NCBI GenBank assembly: GCA_039707655.1 | Contig: CM077673.1 | Coordinates: 2,738,001 to 2,802,000, forward strand | Direction: 5' to 3' | DNA from: Elymus sibiricus | Taxonomy: Eukaryota > Streptophyta > Magnoliopsida > Poales > Poaceae | Length of the DNA stretch: 64,000 nt | Shown: positions 45,401 through 59,403 of the stretch, piece by piece | Numbering within the stretch: the stretch's first letter is position 1 | How the letters are laid out: each line of letters opens with the position of its first letter | The notes under the pieces: model-generated | The model's input: only the letters and a program-made list of their open reading frames with translations | The model's database searches: none | What the model was told of the DNA's origin: nothing | Program-made: the position numbers and the translations under genes

Positions 45401-48400
45401 CATTCTGACCAGTTTTCTATGCTATTATTCACTGTTTTTGGTTGTCGTGGTCGTCCCAACATTTGGGGATGCCCGGGGTCCGGTTACGTGGACCTCGCCA
45501 AAACTCGCAGATTTGGTCCATTCTTACCAGTTTTCTAAGCTATTATTCACTGTTTTTTGGTGGTTGTGGTCGTCCGAACGTTCGGGGAAGCCCGGGGTCC
45601 GGTTACGGGGACCTCGCAAAAACTCGAAGATTTGGTCCATTCTTACCAGTTTTCTATGCTATTACTCACTCATTTTGGGTCCCGGGGCGATCCAAATGTT
45701 GGGGGAACCCCGGGGTCCGCTTATGGGGAGCTCGCCAAAACTCGCAGATTTTGTCCATTCTGACCAGATTTCTATGCTATCATTCACTCTTTTTCGGTAG
45801 TCGTGGTCGTCCGAACATTCGGTGAAGCCCGGGGTGCGGTTACGGGGACCTCGCCAAAACTAGCAGATTTTGTGTGTCCCGGCTAGTTTCCTATGCTATT
45901 ACTCACTAATTTTGGGTCCCGGGGCGATCCAAACGTTCGGGGAACCCCGGGGTCCGCATACGGGGACCTGGCCAAAACTCGCAGATTTGGTCCATTCTGA
46001 CCAGTTTTCTATGCTATTATTCACTGTTTTTGGTTGTCGTGGTCGTCCCAACATTTGGGGATGCCCGGGGTCCGGTTACGTGGACCTCACTAAAACTCGC
46101 AGATTTGGTCCATTCTTACCAGTTTTCTAAGCTATTATTCACTGTTTTTTGGTTGTCGTGGTCGTCCGAACGTTCGGGGAAGCCCGGGGTCCGGTTACGG
46201 GGACCTCGCAAAAACTCGAAGATTTGGTCCATTCTTACCAGTTTTCTATGCTATTACTCACTCATTTTGGGTCCCGGGGCGATCCAAATGTTGGGGGAAC
46301 CCCGGGGTCCGCTAATGGGGAGCTCGCCAAAACTCGCAGATTTTGTCCATTCTGACCAGATTTCTATGCTATCATTCACTCTTTTTCGGTAGTCGTGGTC
46401 GTCCGAACATTCGGAGAAGCCCGGGGTGCGGTTACGGGGACCTCGCCAAAACTAGCAGATTTTGTGTGTCCCGGCTAGTTTCCTATGCTATTACTCACTA
46501 ATTTTGGGTCCCGGGGCGATCCAAACGTTCGGGGAACCCCGGGGTCCGCATACGGGGACCTGGCTAAAACTCGCAGATTTGATCCATTCTTACCAGTTTT
46601 CTATGCTATTATTCACTGGTTTTTGGTAGTTGTGGTCGTCCGAACGTTCGGGGAAGCTCGGGATGCGGTTACGGGGACCTCGCCAAAACTAGCAGATTTT
46701 GTCTGTTCCAGCCAGTTTTCTATGCTATTACTCATTGATTTTGGGTCCCGGGGTGATCCAAACATTCGGGGAACCCCGGGACCGCTTACGGGGACTTCGC
46801 CAAAACTCATAGATTTGGTCTGTTCTTACCAGTTTTCTGTGCTATTATTCACTGTTTTTTGGTTTTCGTGGTCGTCCAAACGTTCGGGGAAGCCCGTGGA
46901 CCGGTTACGGGGACCTCGCCAAAACTCGCAGGTTTGGTCCATTCTTACCAGTTTTCTGTGCTATTATTCACTGTTTTTGGTTGTCGTGGTCGTCCAAACG
47001 TTCGGGGAAGCCCGTGGACCGGTTACGGGGACCTCACCAAAACTCGCAGATTTGGTCCGTTCTTACCTGTTTTCTATGCTATTACTCACTGATTTTGGGT
47101 CCCGGGGCGATCCAAATGTTCGGGGAACCCCGGAGTCCGCTTACCGGGACCTCGCCAAAACTTGCAGATTTTGTCCATTCTGACCAGATTTCTATGCTAT
47201 TATTGACTGTTTTTTTGTTGTCGTGGTCGTCCGAACATTCGGGGAAGCCCGTGGACCGGTTACGGGGACCTCGCCAAAACAAGCAGATTTTGCCTGTTCC
47301 GGCCAGTTTTCTATGCTACTACTCACTAATTTTGGGTCTCGGGGCGATCCAAACATTCGGGAAACCCCGAGGTCCGCTTACGAGCACCTCGCCAAAACTC
47401 GCAGATTTGGTCCATTCTGACCAGTTTTCTATGCTATTATTCACTGTTTTTGGTTGTCGTGGTCGTCCCAACATTTGGGGATGCCCGGGGTCCGGTTACG
47501 TGGACCTCGCCAAAACTCGCAGATTTGGTCCATTCTTACCAGTTTTCTAAGCTATTATTCACTGTTTTTTGGTGGTTGTGGTCGTCCGAACGTTCGGGGA
47601 AGCCCGGGGTCCGGTTACGGGGACCTCGCAAAAACTCGAAGATTTGGTCCATTCTTACCAGTTTTCTATGCTATTACTCACTCATTTTGGGTCCCGGGGC
47701 GATCCAAATGTTGGGGGAACCCCGGGGTCCGCTTATGGGGAGCTCGCCAAAACTCGCAGATTTTGTCCATTCTGACCAGATTTCTATGCTATCATTCACT
47801 CTTTTTCGGTAGTCGTGGTCGTCCGAACATTCGGAGAAGCCCGGGGTGCGGTTACGGGGACCTCGCCAAAACTAGCAGATTTTGTGTGTCCTGGCTAGTT
47901 TCCTATGCTATTACTCACTAATTTTGGGTCCCGGGGCGATCCAAACGTTCGGGGAACCCCGGGGTCCGCATACGGGGACCTGGCCAAAACTCGCAGATTT
48001 GGTCCATTCTGACCAGTTTTCTATGCTATTATTCACTGTTTTTGGTTGTCGTGGTCGTCCCAACATTTGGGGATGCCCGGGGTCCGGTTACGTGGACCTC
48101 ACTAAAACTCGCAGATTTGGTCCATTCTTACCAGTTTTCTAAGCTATTATTCACTGTTTTTTGGTTGTCGTGGTCGTCCGAACGTTCGGGGAAGCCCGGG
48201 GTCCGGTTACGGGGACCTCGCAAAAACTCGAAGATTTGGTCCATTCTTACCAGTTTTCTATGCTATTACTCACTCATTTTGGGTCCCGGGGCGATCCAAA
48301 TGTTGGGGGAACCCCGGGGTCCGCTTATGGGGAGCTCGCCAAAACTCGCAGATTTTGTCCATTCTGACCAGATTTCTATGCTATCATTCACTCTTTTTCG

Positions 48401-51400
48401 GTAGTCGTGGTCGTCCGAACATTCGGAGAAGCCCGGGGTGCGGTTACGGGGACCTCGCCAAAACTAGCAGATTTTGTGTGTCCCGGCTAGTTTCCTATGC
48501 TATTACTCACTAATTTTGGGTCCCGGGGCGATCCAAACGTTCGGGGAACCCCGGGGTCCGCATACGGGGACCTGGCTAAAACTCGCAGATTTGGTCCATT
48601 CTTACCAGTTTTCTATGCTATTATTCACTGGTTTTTGGTAGTTGTGGTCGTCCGAACGTTCGGGGAAGCTCGGGATGCGGTTACGGGGACCTCGCCAAAA
48701 CTAGCAGATTTTGTCTGTTCCAGCCAGTTTTCTATGCTATTACTCATTGATTTTGGGTCCCGGGGTGATCCAAACATTCGGGGAACCCCGGGACCGCTTA
48801 CGGGGACTTCGCCAAAACTCATAGATTTGGTCTGTTCTTACCAGTTTTCTGTGCTATTATTCACTGTTTTTTGGTTTTCGTGGTCGTCCAAACGTTCGGG
48901 GAAGCCCGTGGACCGGTTACGGGGACCTCGCCAAAACTCGCAGGTTTGGTCCATTCTTACCAGTTTTCTGTGCTATTATTCACTGTTTTTGGTTGTCGTG
49001 GTCGTCCAAACGTTCGGGGAAGCCCGTGGACCGGTTACGGGGACCTCACCAAAACTCGCAGATTTGGTCCGTTCTTACCTGTTTTCTATGCTATTACTCA
49101 CTGATTTTGGGTCCCGGGGCGATCCAAATGTTCGGGGAACCCCGGAGTCCGCTTACCGGGACCTCGCCAAAACTTGCAGATTTTGTCCATTCTGACCAGA
49201 TTTCTATGCTATTATTGACTGTTTTTTTGTTGTCGTGGTCGTCCGAACATTCGGGGAAGCCCGTGGACCGGTTACGGGGACCTCGCCAAAACAAGCAGAT
49301 TTTGCCTGTTCCGGCCAGTTTTCTATGCTACTACTCACTAATTTTGGGTCTCGGGGCGATCCAAACATTCGGGAAACCCCGAGGTCCGCTTACGAGCACC
49401 TCGCCAAAACTCGCAGATTTGGTCCATTCTGACCAGTTTTCTATGCTATTATTCACTGTTTTTGGTTGTCGTGGTCGTCCCAACATTTGGGGATGCCCGG
49501 GGTCCGGTTACGTGGACCTCGCCAAAACTCGCAGATTTGGTCCATTCTTACCAGTTTTCTAAGCTATTATTCACTGTTTTTTGGTGGTTGTGGTCGTCCG
49601 AACGTTCGGGGAAGCCCGGGGTCCGGTTACGGGGACCTCGCAAAAACTCGAAGATTTGGTCCATTCTTACCAGTTTTCTATGCTATTACTCACTCATTTT
49701 GGGTCCCGGGGCGATCCAAATGTTGGGGGAACCCCGGGGTCCGCTTATGGGGAGCTCGCCAAAACTCGCAGATTTTGTCCATTCTGACCAGATTTCTATG
49801 CTATCATTCACTCTTTTTCGGTAGTCGTGGTCGTCCGAACATTCGGAGAAGCCCGGGGTGCGGTTACGGGGACCTCGCCAAAACTAGCAGATTTTGTGTG
49901 TCCTGGCTAGTTTCCTATGCTATTACTCACTAATTTTGGGTCCCGGGGCGATCCAAACGTTCGGGGAACCCCGGGGTCCGCATACGGGGACCTGGCCAAA
50001 ACTCGCAGATTTGGTCCATTCTGACCAGTTTTCTATGCTATTATTCACTGTTTTTGGTTGTCGTGGTCGTCCCAACATTTGGGGATGCCCGGGGTCCCGT
50101 TACGTGGACCTCGCTAAAACTCGCAGATTTGGTCCATTCTTACCAGTTTTCTAAGCTATTATTCACTGTTTTTTGGTTGTCGTGGTCGTCCGAACGTTCG
50201 GGGAAGCCCGGGGTCCGGTTACGGGGACCTCGCAAAAACTCGAAGATTTGGTCCATTCTTACCAGTTTTCTATGCTATTACTCACTCATTTTGGGTCCCG
50301 GGGCGATCCAAATGTTGGGGGAACCCCGGGGTCCGCTTATGGGGAGCTCGCCAAAACTCGCAGATTTTGTCCATTCTGACCAGATTTCTATGCTATCATT
50401 CACTCTTTTTCGGTAGTCGTGGTCGTCCGAACATTCGGAGAAGCCCGGGGTGCGGTTACGGGGACCTCGCCAAAACTAGCAGATTTTGTGTGTCCCGGCT
50501 AGTTTCCTATGCTATTACTCACTAATTTTGGGTCCCGGGGCGATCCAAACGTTCGGGGAACCCCGGGGTCCGCATACGGGGACCTGGCCAAAACTCGCAG
50601 ATTTGGTCCATTCTTACCAGTTTTCTATGCTATTATTCACTGGTTTTTGGTAGTTGTGGTCGTCCGAACGTTCGGGGAAGCTCGGGATGCGGTTACGGGG
50701 ACCTCGCCAAAACTAGCAGATTTTGTCTGTTCCAGCCAGTTTTCTATGCTATTACTCATTGATTTTGGGTCCCGGGGTGATCCAAACATTCGGGGAACCC
50801 CGGGACCGCTTACGGGGACTTCGCCAAAACTCATAGATTTGGTCCGTTCTTACCAGTTTTCTGTGCTATTATTCACTGTTTTTTGGTTTTCGTGGTCGTC
50901 CAAACGTTCGGGGAAGCCCGTGGACCGGTTACGGGGACCTCGCCAAAACTCGCAGATTTGGTCCATTCTTACCAGTTTTCTGTGCTATTATTCACTGTTT
51001 TTGGTTGTCGTGGTCGTCCAAACGTTCGGGGAAGCCCGTGGACCGGTTACGGGGACCTCACCAAAACTCGCAGATTTGGTCCGTTCTTACCTGTTTTCTA
51101 TGCTATTACTCACTGATTTTGGGTCCCGGGGCGATCCAAATGTTCGGGGAACCACGGAGTCCGCTTACCGGGACCTCGCCAAAACTTGCAGATTTTGTCC
51201 ATTCTGACCAGATTTCTATGCTATTATTGACTGTTTTTTTGTTGTCGTGGTCGTCCGAACATTCGGGGAAGCCCGTGGACCGGTTACGGGGACCTCGCCA
51301 AAACAAGCAGATTTTGCCTGTTCCGGCCAGTTTTGTATGCTACTACTCACTAATTTTGGGTCTCGGGGCGATCCAAACATTCGGGAAACCCCGAGGTCCG

Positions 51401-53961
51401 CTTACGAGCACCTCGCCAAAACTCGCAGATTTGGTCCATTCTGACCAGTTTTCTATGCTATTATTCACTGTTTTTGGTTGTCGTGGTCGTCCCAACATTT
51501 GGGGATGCCCGGGGTCCGGTTACGTGGACCTCGCCAAAACTCGCAGATTTGGTCCATTCTTACCAGTTTTCTAAGCTATTATTCACTGTTTTTTGGTGGT
51601 TGTGGTCGTCCGAACGTTCGGGGAAGCCCGGGGTCCGGTCACGGGGACCTCGCAAAAACTCGAAGATTTGGTCCATTCTTACCAGTTTTCTATGCTATTA
51701 CTCACTCATTTTGGGTCCCGGGGCGATCCAAATGTTGGGGGAACCCCGGGGTCCGCTTATGGGGAGCTCGCCAAAACTCGCAGATTTTGTCCATTCTGAC
51801 CAGATTTCTATGCTATCATTCACTCTTTTTCGGTAGTCGTGGTCGTCCGAACATTCGGAGAAGCCCGGGGTGCGGTTACGGGGACCTCGCCAAAACTAGC
51901 AGATTTTGTGTGTCCCGGCTAGTTTCCTATGCTATTACTCACTAATTTTGGGTCCCGGGGCGATCCAAACGTTCGGGGAACCCCGGGGTCCGCATACGGG
52001 GACCTGGCCAAAACTCGCAGATTTGGTCCATTCTTACCAGTTTTCTATGCTATTATTCACTGGTTTTTGGTAGTTGTGGTCGTCCGAACGTTCGGGGAAG
52101 CTCGGGATGCGGTTACGGGGACCTCGCCAAAACTAGCAGATTTTGTCTGTTCCAGCCAGTTTTCTATGCTATTACTCATTGATTTTGGGTCCCGGGGTGA
52201 TCCAAACATTCGGGGAACCCCGGGACCGCTTACGGGGACTTCGCCAAAACTCATAGATTTGGTCCGTTCTTACCAGTTTTCTGTGCTATTATTCACTGTT
52301 TTTTGGTTTTCGTGGTCGTCCAAACGTTCGGGGAAGCCCGTGGACCGGTTACGGGGACCTCGCCAAAACTCGCAGATTTGGTCCATTCTTACCAGTTTTC
52401 TGTGCTATTATTCACTGTTTTTGGTTGTCGTGGTCGTCCAAACGTTCGGGGAAGCCCGTGGACCGGTTACGGGGACCTCACCAAAACTCGCAGATTTGGT
52501 CCGTTCTTACCTGTTTTCTATGCTATTACTCACTGATTTTGGGTCCCGGGGCGATCCAAATGTTCGGGGAACCACGGAGTCCGCTTACCGGGACCTCGCC
52601 AAAACTTGCAGATTTTGTCCATTCTGACCAGATTTCTATGCTATTATTGACTGTTTTTTTGTTGTCGTGGTCGTCCGAACATTCGGGGAAGCCCGTGGAC
52701 CGGTTACGGGGACCTCGCCAAAACAAGCAGATTTTGCCTGTTCCGGCCAGTTTTGTATGCTACTACTCACTAATTTTGGGTCTCGGGGCGATCCAAACAT
52801 TCGGGAAACCCCGAGGTCCGCTTACGAGCACCTCGCCAAAACTCGCAGATTTGGTCCATTCTGACCAGTTTTCTATGCTATTATTCACTGTTTTTGGTTG
52901 TCGTGGTCGTCCCAACATTTGGGGATGCCCGGGGTCCGGTTACGTGGACCTCGCCAAAACTCGCAGATTTGGTCCATTCTTACCAGTTTTCTAAGCTATT
53001 ATTCACTGTTTTTTGGTGGTTGTGGTCGTCCGAACGTTCGGGGAAGCCCGGGGTCCGGTCACGGGGACCTCGCAAAAACTCGAAGATTTGGTCCATTCTT
53101 ACCAGTTTTCTATGCTATTACTCACTCATTTTGGGTCCCGGGGCGATCCAAATGTTGGGGGAACCCCGGGGTCCGCTTATGGGGAGCTCGCCAAAACTCG
53201 CAGATTTTGTCCATTCTGACCAGATTTCTATGCTATCATTCACTCTTTTTCGGTAGTCGTGGTCGTCCGAACATTCGGAGAAGCCCGGGGTGCGGTTACG
53301 GGGACCTCGCCAAAACTAGCAGATTTTGTGTGTCCTGGCTAGTTTCCTATGCTATTACTCACTAATTTTGGGTCCCGGGGCGATCCAAACGTTCGGGGAA
53401 CCCCGGGGTCCGCATACGGGGACCTGGCCAAAACTCGCAGATTTGGTCCATTCTGACCAGTTTTCTATGCTATTATTCACTGTTTTTGGTTGTCGTGGTC
53501 GTCCCAACATTTGGGGATGCCCGGGGTCCGGTTACGTGGACCTCGCTAAAACTCGCAGATTTGGTCCATTCTTACCAGTTTTCTAAGCTATTATTCACTG
53601 TTTTTTGGTTGTCGTGGTCGTCCGAACGTTCGGGGAAGCCCGGGGTCCGGTTACGGGGACCTCGCAAAAACTCGAAGATTTGGTCCATTCTTACCAGTTT
53701 TCTATGCTATTACTCACTCATTTTGGGTCCCGGGGCGATCCAAATGTTGGGGGAACCCCGGGGTCCGCTTATGGGGAGCTCGCCAAAACTCGCAGATTTT
53801 GTCCATTCTGACCAGATTTCTATGCTATCATTCACTCTTTTTCGGTAGTCGTGGTCGTCCGAACATTCGGAGAAGCCCGGGGTGCGGTTACGGGGACCTC
53901 GCCAAAACTAGCAGATTTTGTGTGTCCCGGCTAGTTTCCTATGCTATTACTCACTAATTTT
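42482..53961. repeat. 17-mer higher-order repeat domain (2012 bp = M12 + M5a)
   Basis: Full units start at 42482, 44494, 46506, 48518 and 51950, each exactly 2012 bp (M12 1420 + M5a 592). The unit at 50530 is M12 only (1420 bp). Variants shared by neighbours: GATTTGATCC near 44565 and 46577; TGTCCTGGCTAG near 47889, 49901 and 53331; CTAATGGGG in M5a of the first two units but CTTATGGGG in the later ones. From 50530 onward the a monomer has AACCACGGAGTCC and the tail of b reads AGTTTTGTATGC, marking a second sub-lineage. Confidence 0.94.
50530..53369. repeat. Tandem pair of M12 modules without M5a between them
   Basis: 50530-51949 and 51950-53369 are both 1420 bp and share private variants (CCGGTCACGGGG near 51636 and 53056, AACCACGGAGTCC, AGTTTTGTATGC). 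The only difference I noticed is TGTCCTGGC against TGTCCCGGC in the last monomer. Either the M5a was lost or an M12 was duplicated. Confidence 0.88.
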
Positions 53962-56682
53962 GGGTCCCGGGGCGATCCAAACGTTCGGGGAACCCCGGGG
54001 TCCGCATACGGGGACCTGGCCAAAACTCGCAGATTTGGTCCATTCTTACCAGTTTTCTATGCTATTATTCACTGGTTTTTGGTAGTTGTGGTCGTCCGAA
54101 CGTTCGGGGAAGCTCGGGATGCGGTTACGGGGACCTCGCCAAAACTAGCAGATTTTGTCTGTTCCAGCCAGTTTTCTATGCTATTACTCATTGATTTTGG
54201 GTCCCGGGGTGATCCAAACATTCGGGGAACCCCGGGACCGCTTACGGGGACTTCGCCAAAACTCATAGATTTGGTCCGTTCTTACCAGTTTTCTGTGCTA
54301 TTATTCACTGTTTTTTGGTTTTCGTGGTCGTCCAAACGTTCGGGGAAGCCCGTGGACCGGTTACGGGGACCTCGCCAAAACTCGCAGGTTTGGTCCATTC
54401 TTACCAGTTTTCTGTGCTATTATTCACTGTTTTTGGTTGTCGTGGTCGTCCAAACGTTCGGGGAAGCCCGTGGACCGGTTACGGGGACCTCACCAAAACT
54501 CGCAGATTTGGTCCGTTCTTACCTGTTTTCTATGCTATTACTCACTGATTTTGGGTCCCGGGGCGATCCAAATGTTCGGGGAACCACGGAGTCCGCTTAC
54601 CGGGACCTCGCCAAAACTTGCAGATTTTGTCCATTCTGACCAGATTTCTATGCTATTATTGACTGTTTTTTTGTTGTCGTGGTCGTCCGAACATTCGGGG
54701 AAGCCCGTGGACCGGTTACGGGGACCTCGCCAAAACAAGCAGATTTTGCCTGTTCCGGCCAGTTTTGTATGCTACTACTCACTAATTTTGGGTCTCGGGG
54801 CGATCCAAACATTCGGGAAACCCCGAGGTCCGCTTACGAGCACCTCGCCAAAAGTCGCAGATTTGGTCCATTCTGACCAGTTTTCTATGCTATTATTCAC
54901 TGTTTTTGGTTGTCGTGGTCGTCCCAACATTTGGGGATGCCCGGGGTCCGGTTATGTGGACATCGCCAAAACTCGCAGATTTGGTCCATTCTTACCAGTT
55001 TTCTAAGCTATTATTCACTGTTTTTTGGTGGTTGTGGTCGTCCGAACGTTCGGGGAAGCCCGGGGTCCGGTTACGGGGACCTCGCAAAAACTCAAAGATT
55101 TGGTCCATTCTTACCAGTTTTCTATGCTATTACTCACTCATTTTGGGTCCCGGGGCGATCCAAATGTTCGGGGAACCCCGGGGTCCGCTTATGGGGAGCT
55201 CGCCAAAACTCGCAGATTTTGTCCATTCTGACCAGATTTCTATGCTATCATTCACTGTTTTTCGGTAGTCGTGGTCGTCCGAACATTCGGAGAAGCCCGG
55301 GCTGCGGTTACGGGGACCTCGCCAAAACTAGCAGATTTTGTGTGTCCCGGCTAGTTTCCTATGCTATTACTCACTAATTTTGGGTCCCGGGGCGATCCAA
55401 ACGTTCGGGGAACCCCGGGGTCCGCATACGGGGACCTGGCCAAAACTCGCAGATTTGGTCCATTCTTACCAGTTTTCTATTCTATTATTCACTGGTTTTT
55501 GGTAGTTGTGGTCGTCCGAACGTTCGGGGAAGCTCGGGATGCGGTTACGGGGACCTCGCCAAAACTAACAAATTTTGTCTGTTCCAGCCAGTTTTTCATG
55601 CTATTACTCACTGATTTTGGGTCCCGGGGTGATCCAAACGTTCGGGGAACCCCGGGGTCCGCTTACGGGGACTTCGCCAAAACTCGCAGATTATTCCATT
55701 CTTACCAGTTTTCTGTGCTACTATTCACTGTTTTTTAGTTGTCGTGGTCGTCCAAACGTTCGGGGAAGCCCGTGGACCGGTTACGGGGACCTCGCCAAAA
55801 CTCACAGATTTGGTCCATTCTTACCTGTTTTCTATGCTATTACTCAGTGATTTTGGTTCCCGAGGCGATCCAAATGTTCGGGGAACCCCGGAGTCCGCTT
55901 ACTGGGACCTCGCCAAAACTCGCAGATTTTGTCCATTCTGACCAGATTTCTATGCTATTATTCACTGTTTTTTTGTTGTCGTGGTCGTCCGAACATTCGG
56001 GGAAGCCCGTGGACCGGTTACGGGGACCTCGCCAAACTAGCAGATTTTGCCTGTTCCGGCCAGTTTTCTATGCTACTACTCACTAATTTTGGGTCTCGGG
56101 GCGATCCAAAAGTTTGGGAAACCCCGGGGTCTGCTTACGAGCACCTCGCCAAAACTCGCAGATTTGGTCCATTCTGACCAGTTTTCTATGCTATTATTCA
56201 CTTCTTTTGGTTGTCGTGGTCGTCCCAACATTTGGGGATGCCCGGGGTCTGGTTACGTGGACCTCGCCAAAACTCGCAGATTTGGTCCATTCTTACCAGT
56301 TTTCTAAGCTATTATTCACTGTTTTTTGGTGATTGTGGTCGTCCGAACGTTCGGGGAAGCCCGGGGTCCGGTTACGGGGACCTCGCAAAAACTCGAAGAT
56401 TTGGTCCATTCTTACCAGTTTTCTATGCTATTACTCACTCATTTTGGGTCCCGGGGCGATCCAAATGTTCGGGGAACCCCGGGGTCCGCTTATGGGGAGC
56501 TCGCCAAAACTCGCAGATTTTGTCCATTCTGACCAGATTTCTATGCTATCATTCACTCTTTTTCGGTAGTCGTGGTCGTCCGAACATTCGGAGAAGCCCG
56601 GGGTGCGGTTACGGGGACCTCGCCAAAACTAGCAGATTTTGTGTGTCCCGGCTAGTTTCCTATGCTATTACTCACTAATTTT
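53962..56682. repeat. 23-mer copy 1
   Basis: M12 53962-55381, M11 55382-56682. Private marks: CGCCAAAAGTCGCAG near 54847 and TTTTCTATTCTATT near 55474. It retains CTCGCCAAAAC in monomer i where copies 2 and 3 have CTCGCGAAAAC. Confidence 0.92.
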
Positions 56683-59403
56683 GGGTCCCGGGGCGATCCA
56701 AACGTTCGGGGAACCCCGGGGTCCGCATACGGGGACCTGGCCAAAACTCGCAGATTTGGTCCATTCTTACCAGTTTTCTATGCTATTATTCACTGGTTTT
56801 TGGTAGTTGTGGTCGTCCGAACGTTCGGGGAAGCTCGGGATGCGGTTACGGGGACCTCGCGAAAACTAGCAGATTTTGTCTGTTCCAGCCAGTTTTCTAT
56901 GCTATTACTCATTGATTTTGGGTCCCGGGGTGATCCAAACATTCGGGGAACCCCGGGACCGCTTACGGGGACTTCGCCAAAACTCATAGATTTGGTCCGT
57001 TCTTACCAGTTTTCTGTGCTATTATTCACTGTTTTTTGGTTTTCGTGGTCGTCCAAACGTTCGGGGAAGCCCGTGGACCGGTTACGGGGACCTCGCCAAA
57101 ACTCGCAGGTTTGGTCCATTCTTACCAGTTTTCTGTGCTATTATTCACTGTTTTTGGTTGTCGTGGTCGTCCAAACGTTCGGGGAAGCCCGTGGACCGGT
57201 TACGGGGACCTCACCAAAACTCGCAGATTTGGTCCGTTCTTACCTGTTTTCTATGCTATTACTCACTGATTTTGGGTCCCGGGGCGATCCAAATGTTCGG
57301 GGAACCACGGAGTCCGCTTACCGGGACCTCGCCAAAACTTGCAGATTTTGTCCATTCTGACCAGATTTCTATGCTATTATTGACTGTTTTTTTGTTGTCG
57401 TGGTCGTCCGAACATTCGGGGAAGCCCGTGGACCGGTTACGGGGACCTCGCCAAAACAAGCAGATTTTGCCTGTTCCGGCCAGTTTTGTATGCTACTACT
57501 CACTAATTTTGGGTCTCGGGGCGATCCAAACATTCGGGAAACCCCGAGGTCCGCTTACGAGCACCTCGCCAAAACTCGCAGATTTGGTCCATTCTGACCA
57601 GTTTTCTATGCTATTATTCACTGTTTTTGGTTGTCGTGGTCGTCCCAACATTTGGGGATGCCCGGGGTCCGGTTATGTGGACATCGCCAAAACTCGCAGA
57701 TTTGGTCCATTCTTACCAGTTTTCTAAGCTATTATTCACTGTTTTTTGGTGGTTGTGGTCGTCCGAACGTTCGGGGAAGCCCGGGGTCCGGTTACGGGGA
57801 CCTCGCAAAAACTCAAAGATTTGGTCCATTCTTACCAGTTTTCTATGCTATTACTCACTCATTTTGGGTCCCGGGGCGATCCAAATGTTCGGGGAACCCC
57901 GGGGTCCGCTTATGGGGAGCTCGCCAAAACTCGCAGATTTTGTCCATTCTGACCAGATTTCTATGCTATCATTCACTGTTTTTCGGTAGTCGTGGTCGTC
58001 CGAACATTCGGAGAAGCCCGGGCTGCGGTTACGGGGACCTCGCCAAAACTAGCAGATTTTGTGTGTCCCGGCTAGTTTCCTATGCTATTACTCACTAATT
58101 TTGGGTCCCGGGGCGATCCAAACGTTCGGGGAACCCCGGGGTCCGCATACGGGGACCTGGCCAAAACTCGCAGATTTGGTCCATTCTTACCAGTTTTCTA
58201 TGCTATTATTCACTGGTTTTTGGTAGTTGTGGTCGTCCGAACGTTCGGGGAAGCTCGGGATGCGGTTACGGGGACCTCGCCAAAACTAACAAATTTTGTC
58301 TGTTCCAGCCAGTTTTTCATGCTATTACTCACTGATTTTGGGTCCCGGGGTGATCCAAACGTTCGGGGAACCCCGGGGTCCGCTTACGGGGACTTCGCCA
58401 AAACTCGCAGATTATTCCATTCTTACCAGTTTTCTGTGCTACTATTCACTGTTTTTTAGTTGTCGTGGTCGTCCAAACGTTCGGGGAAGCCCGTGGACCG
58501 GTTACGGGGACCTCGCCAAAACTCACAGATTTGGTCCATTCTTACCTGTTTTCTATGCTATTACTCAGTGATTTTGGTTCCCGAGGCGATCCAAATGTTC
58601 GGGGAACCCCGGAGTCCGCTTACTGGGACCTCGCCAAAACTCGCAGATTTTGTCCATTCTGACCAGATTTCTATGCTATTATTCACTGTTTTTTTGTTGT
58701 CGTGGTCGTCCGAACATTCGGGGAAGCCCGTGGACCGGTTACGGGGACCTCGCCAAACTAGCAGATTTTGCCTGTTCCGGCCAGTTTTCTATGCTACTAC
58801 TCACTAATTTTGGGTCTCGGGGCGATCCAAAAGTTTGGGAAACCCCGGGGTCTGCTTACGAGCACCTCGCCAAAACTCGCAGATTTGGTCCATTCTGACC
58901 AGTTTTCTATGCTATTATTCACTTCTTTTGGTTGTCGTGGTCGTCCCAACATTTGGGGATGCCCGGGGTCTGGTTACGTGGACCTCGCCAAAACTCGCAG
59001 ATTTGGTCCATTCTTACCAGTTTTCTAAGCTATTATTCACTGTTTTTTGGTGATTGTGGTCGTCCGAACGTTCGGGGAAGCCCGGGGTCCGGTTACGGGG
59101 ACCTCGCAAAAACTCGAAGATTTGGTCCATTCTTACCAGTTTTCTATGCTATTACTCACTCATTTTGGGTCCCGGGGCGATCCAAATGTTCGGGGAACCC
59201 CGGGGTCCGCTTATGGGGAGCTCGCCAAAACTCGCAGATTTTGTCCATTCTGACCAGATTTCTATGCTATCATTCACTCTTTTTCGGTAGTCGTGGTCGT
59301 CCGAACATTCGGAGAAGCCCGGGGTGCGGTTACGGGGACCTCGCCAAAACTAGCAGATTTTGTGTGTCCCGGCTAGTTTCCTATGCTATTACTCACTAAT
59401 TTT
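56683..59403. repeat. 23-mer copy 2
   Basis: M12 56683-58102, M11 58103-59403. It carries CTCGCGAAAAC near 56857 (shared with copy 3) and GTGGACATCGCC near 57676 (shared with copy 1). Confidence 0.92.
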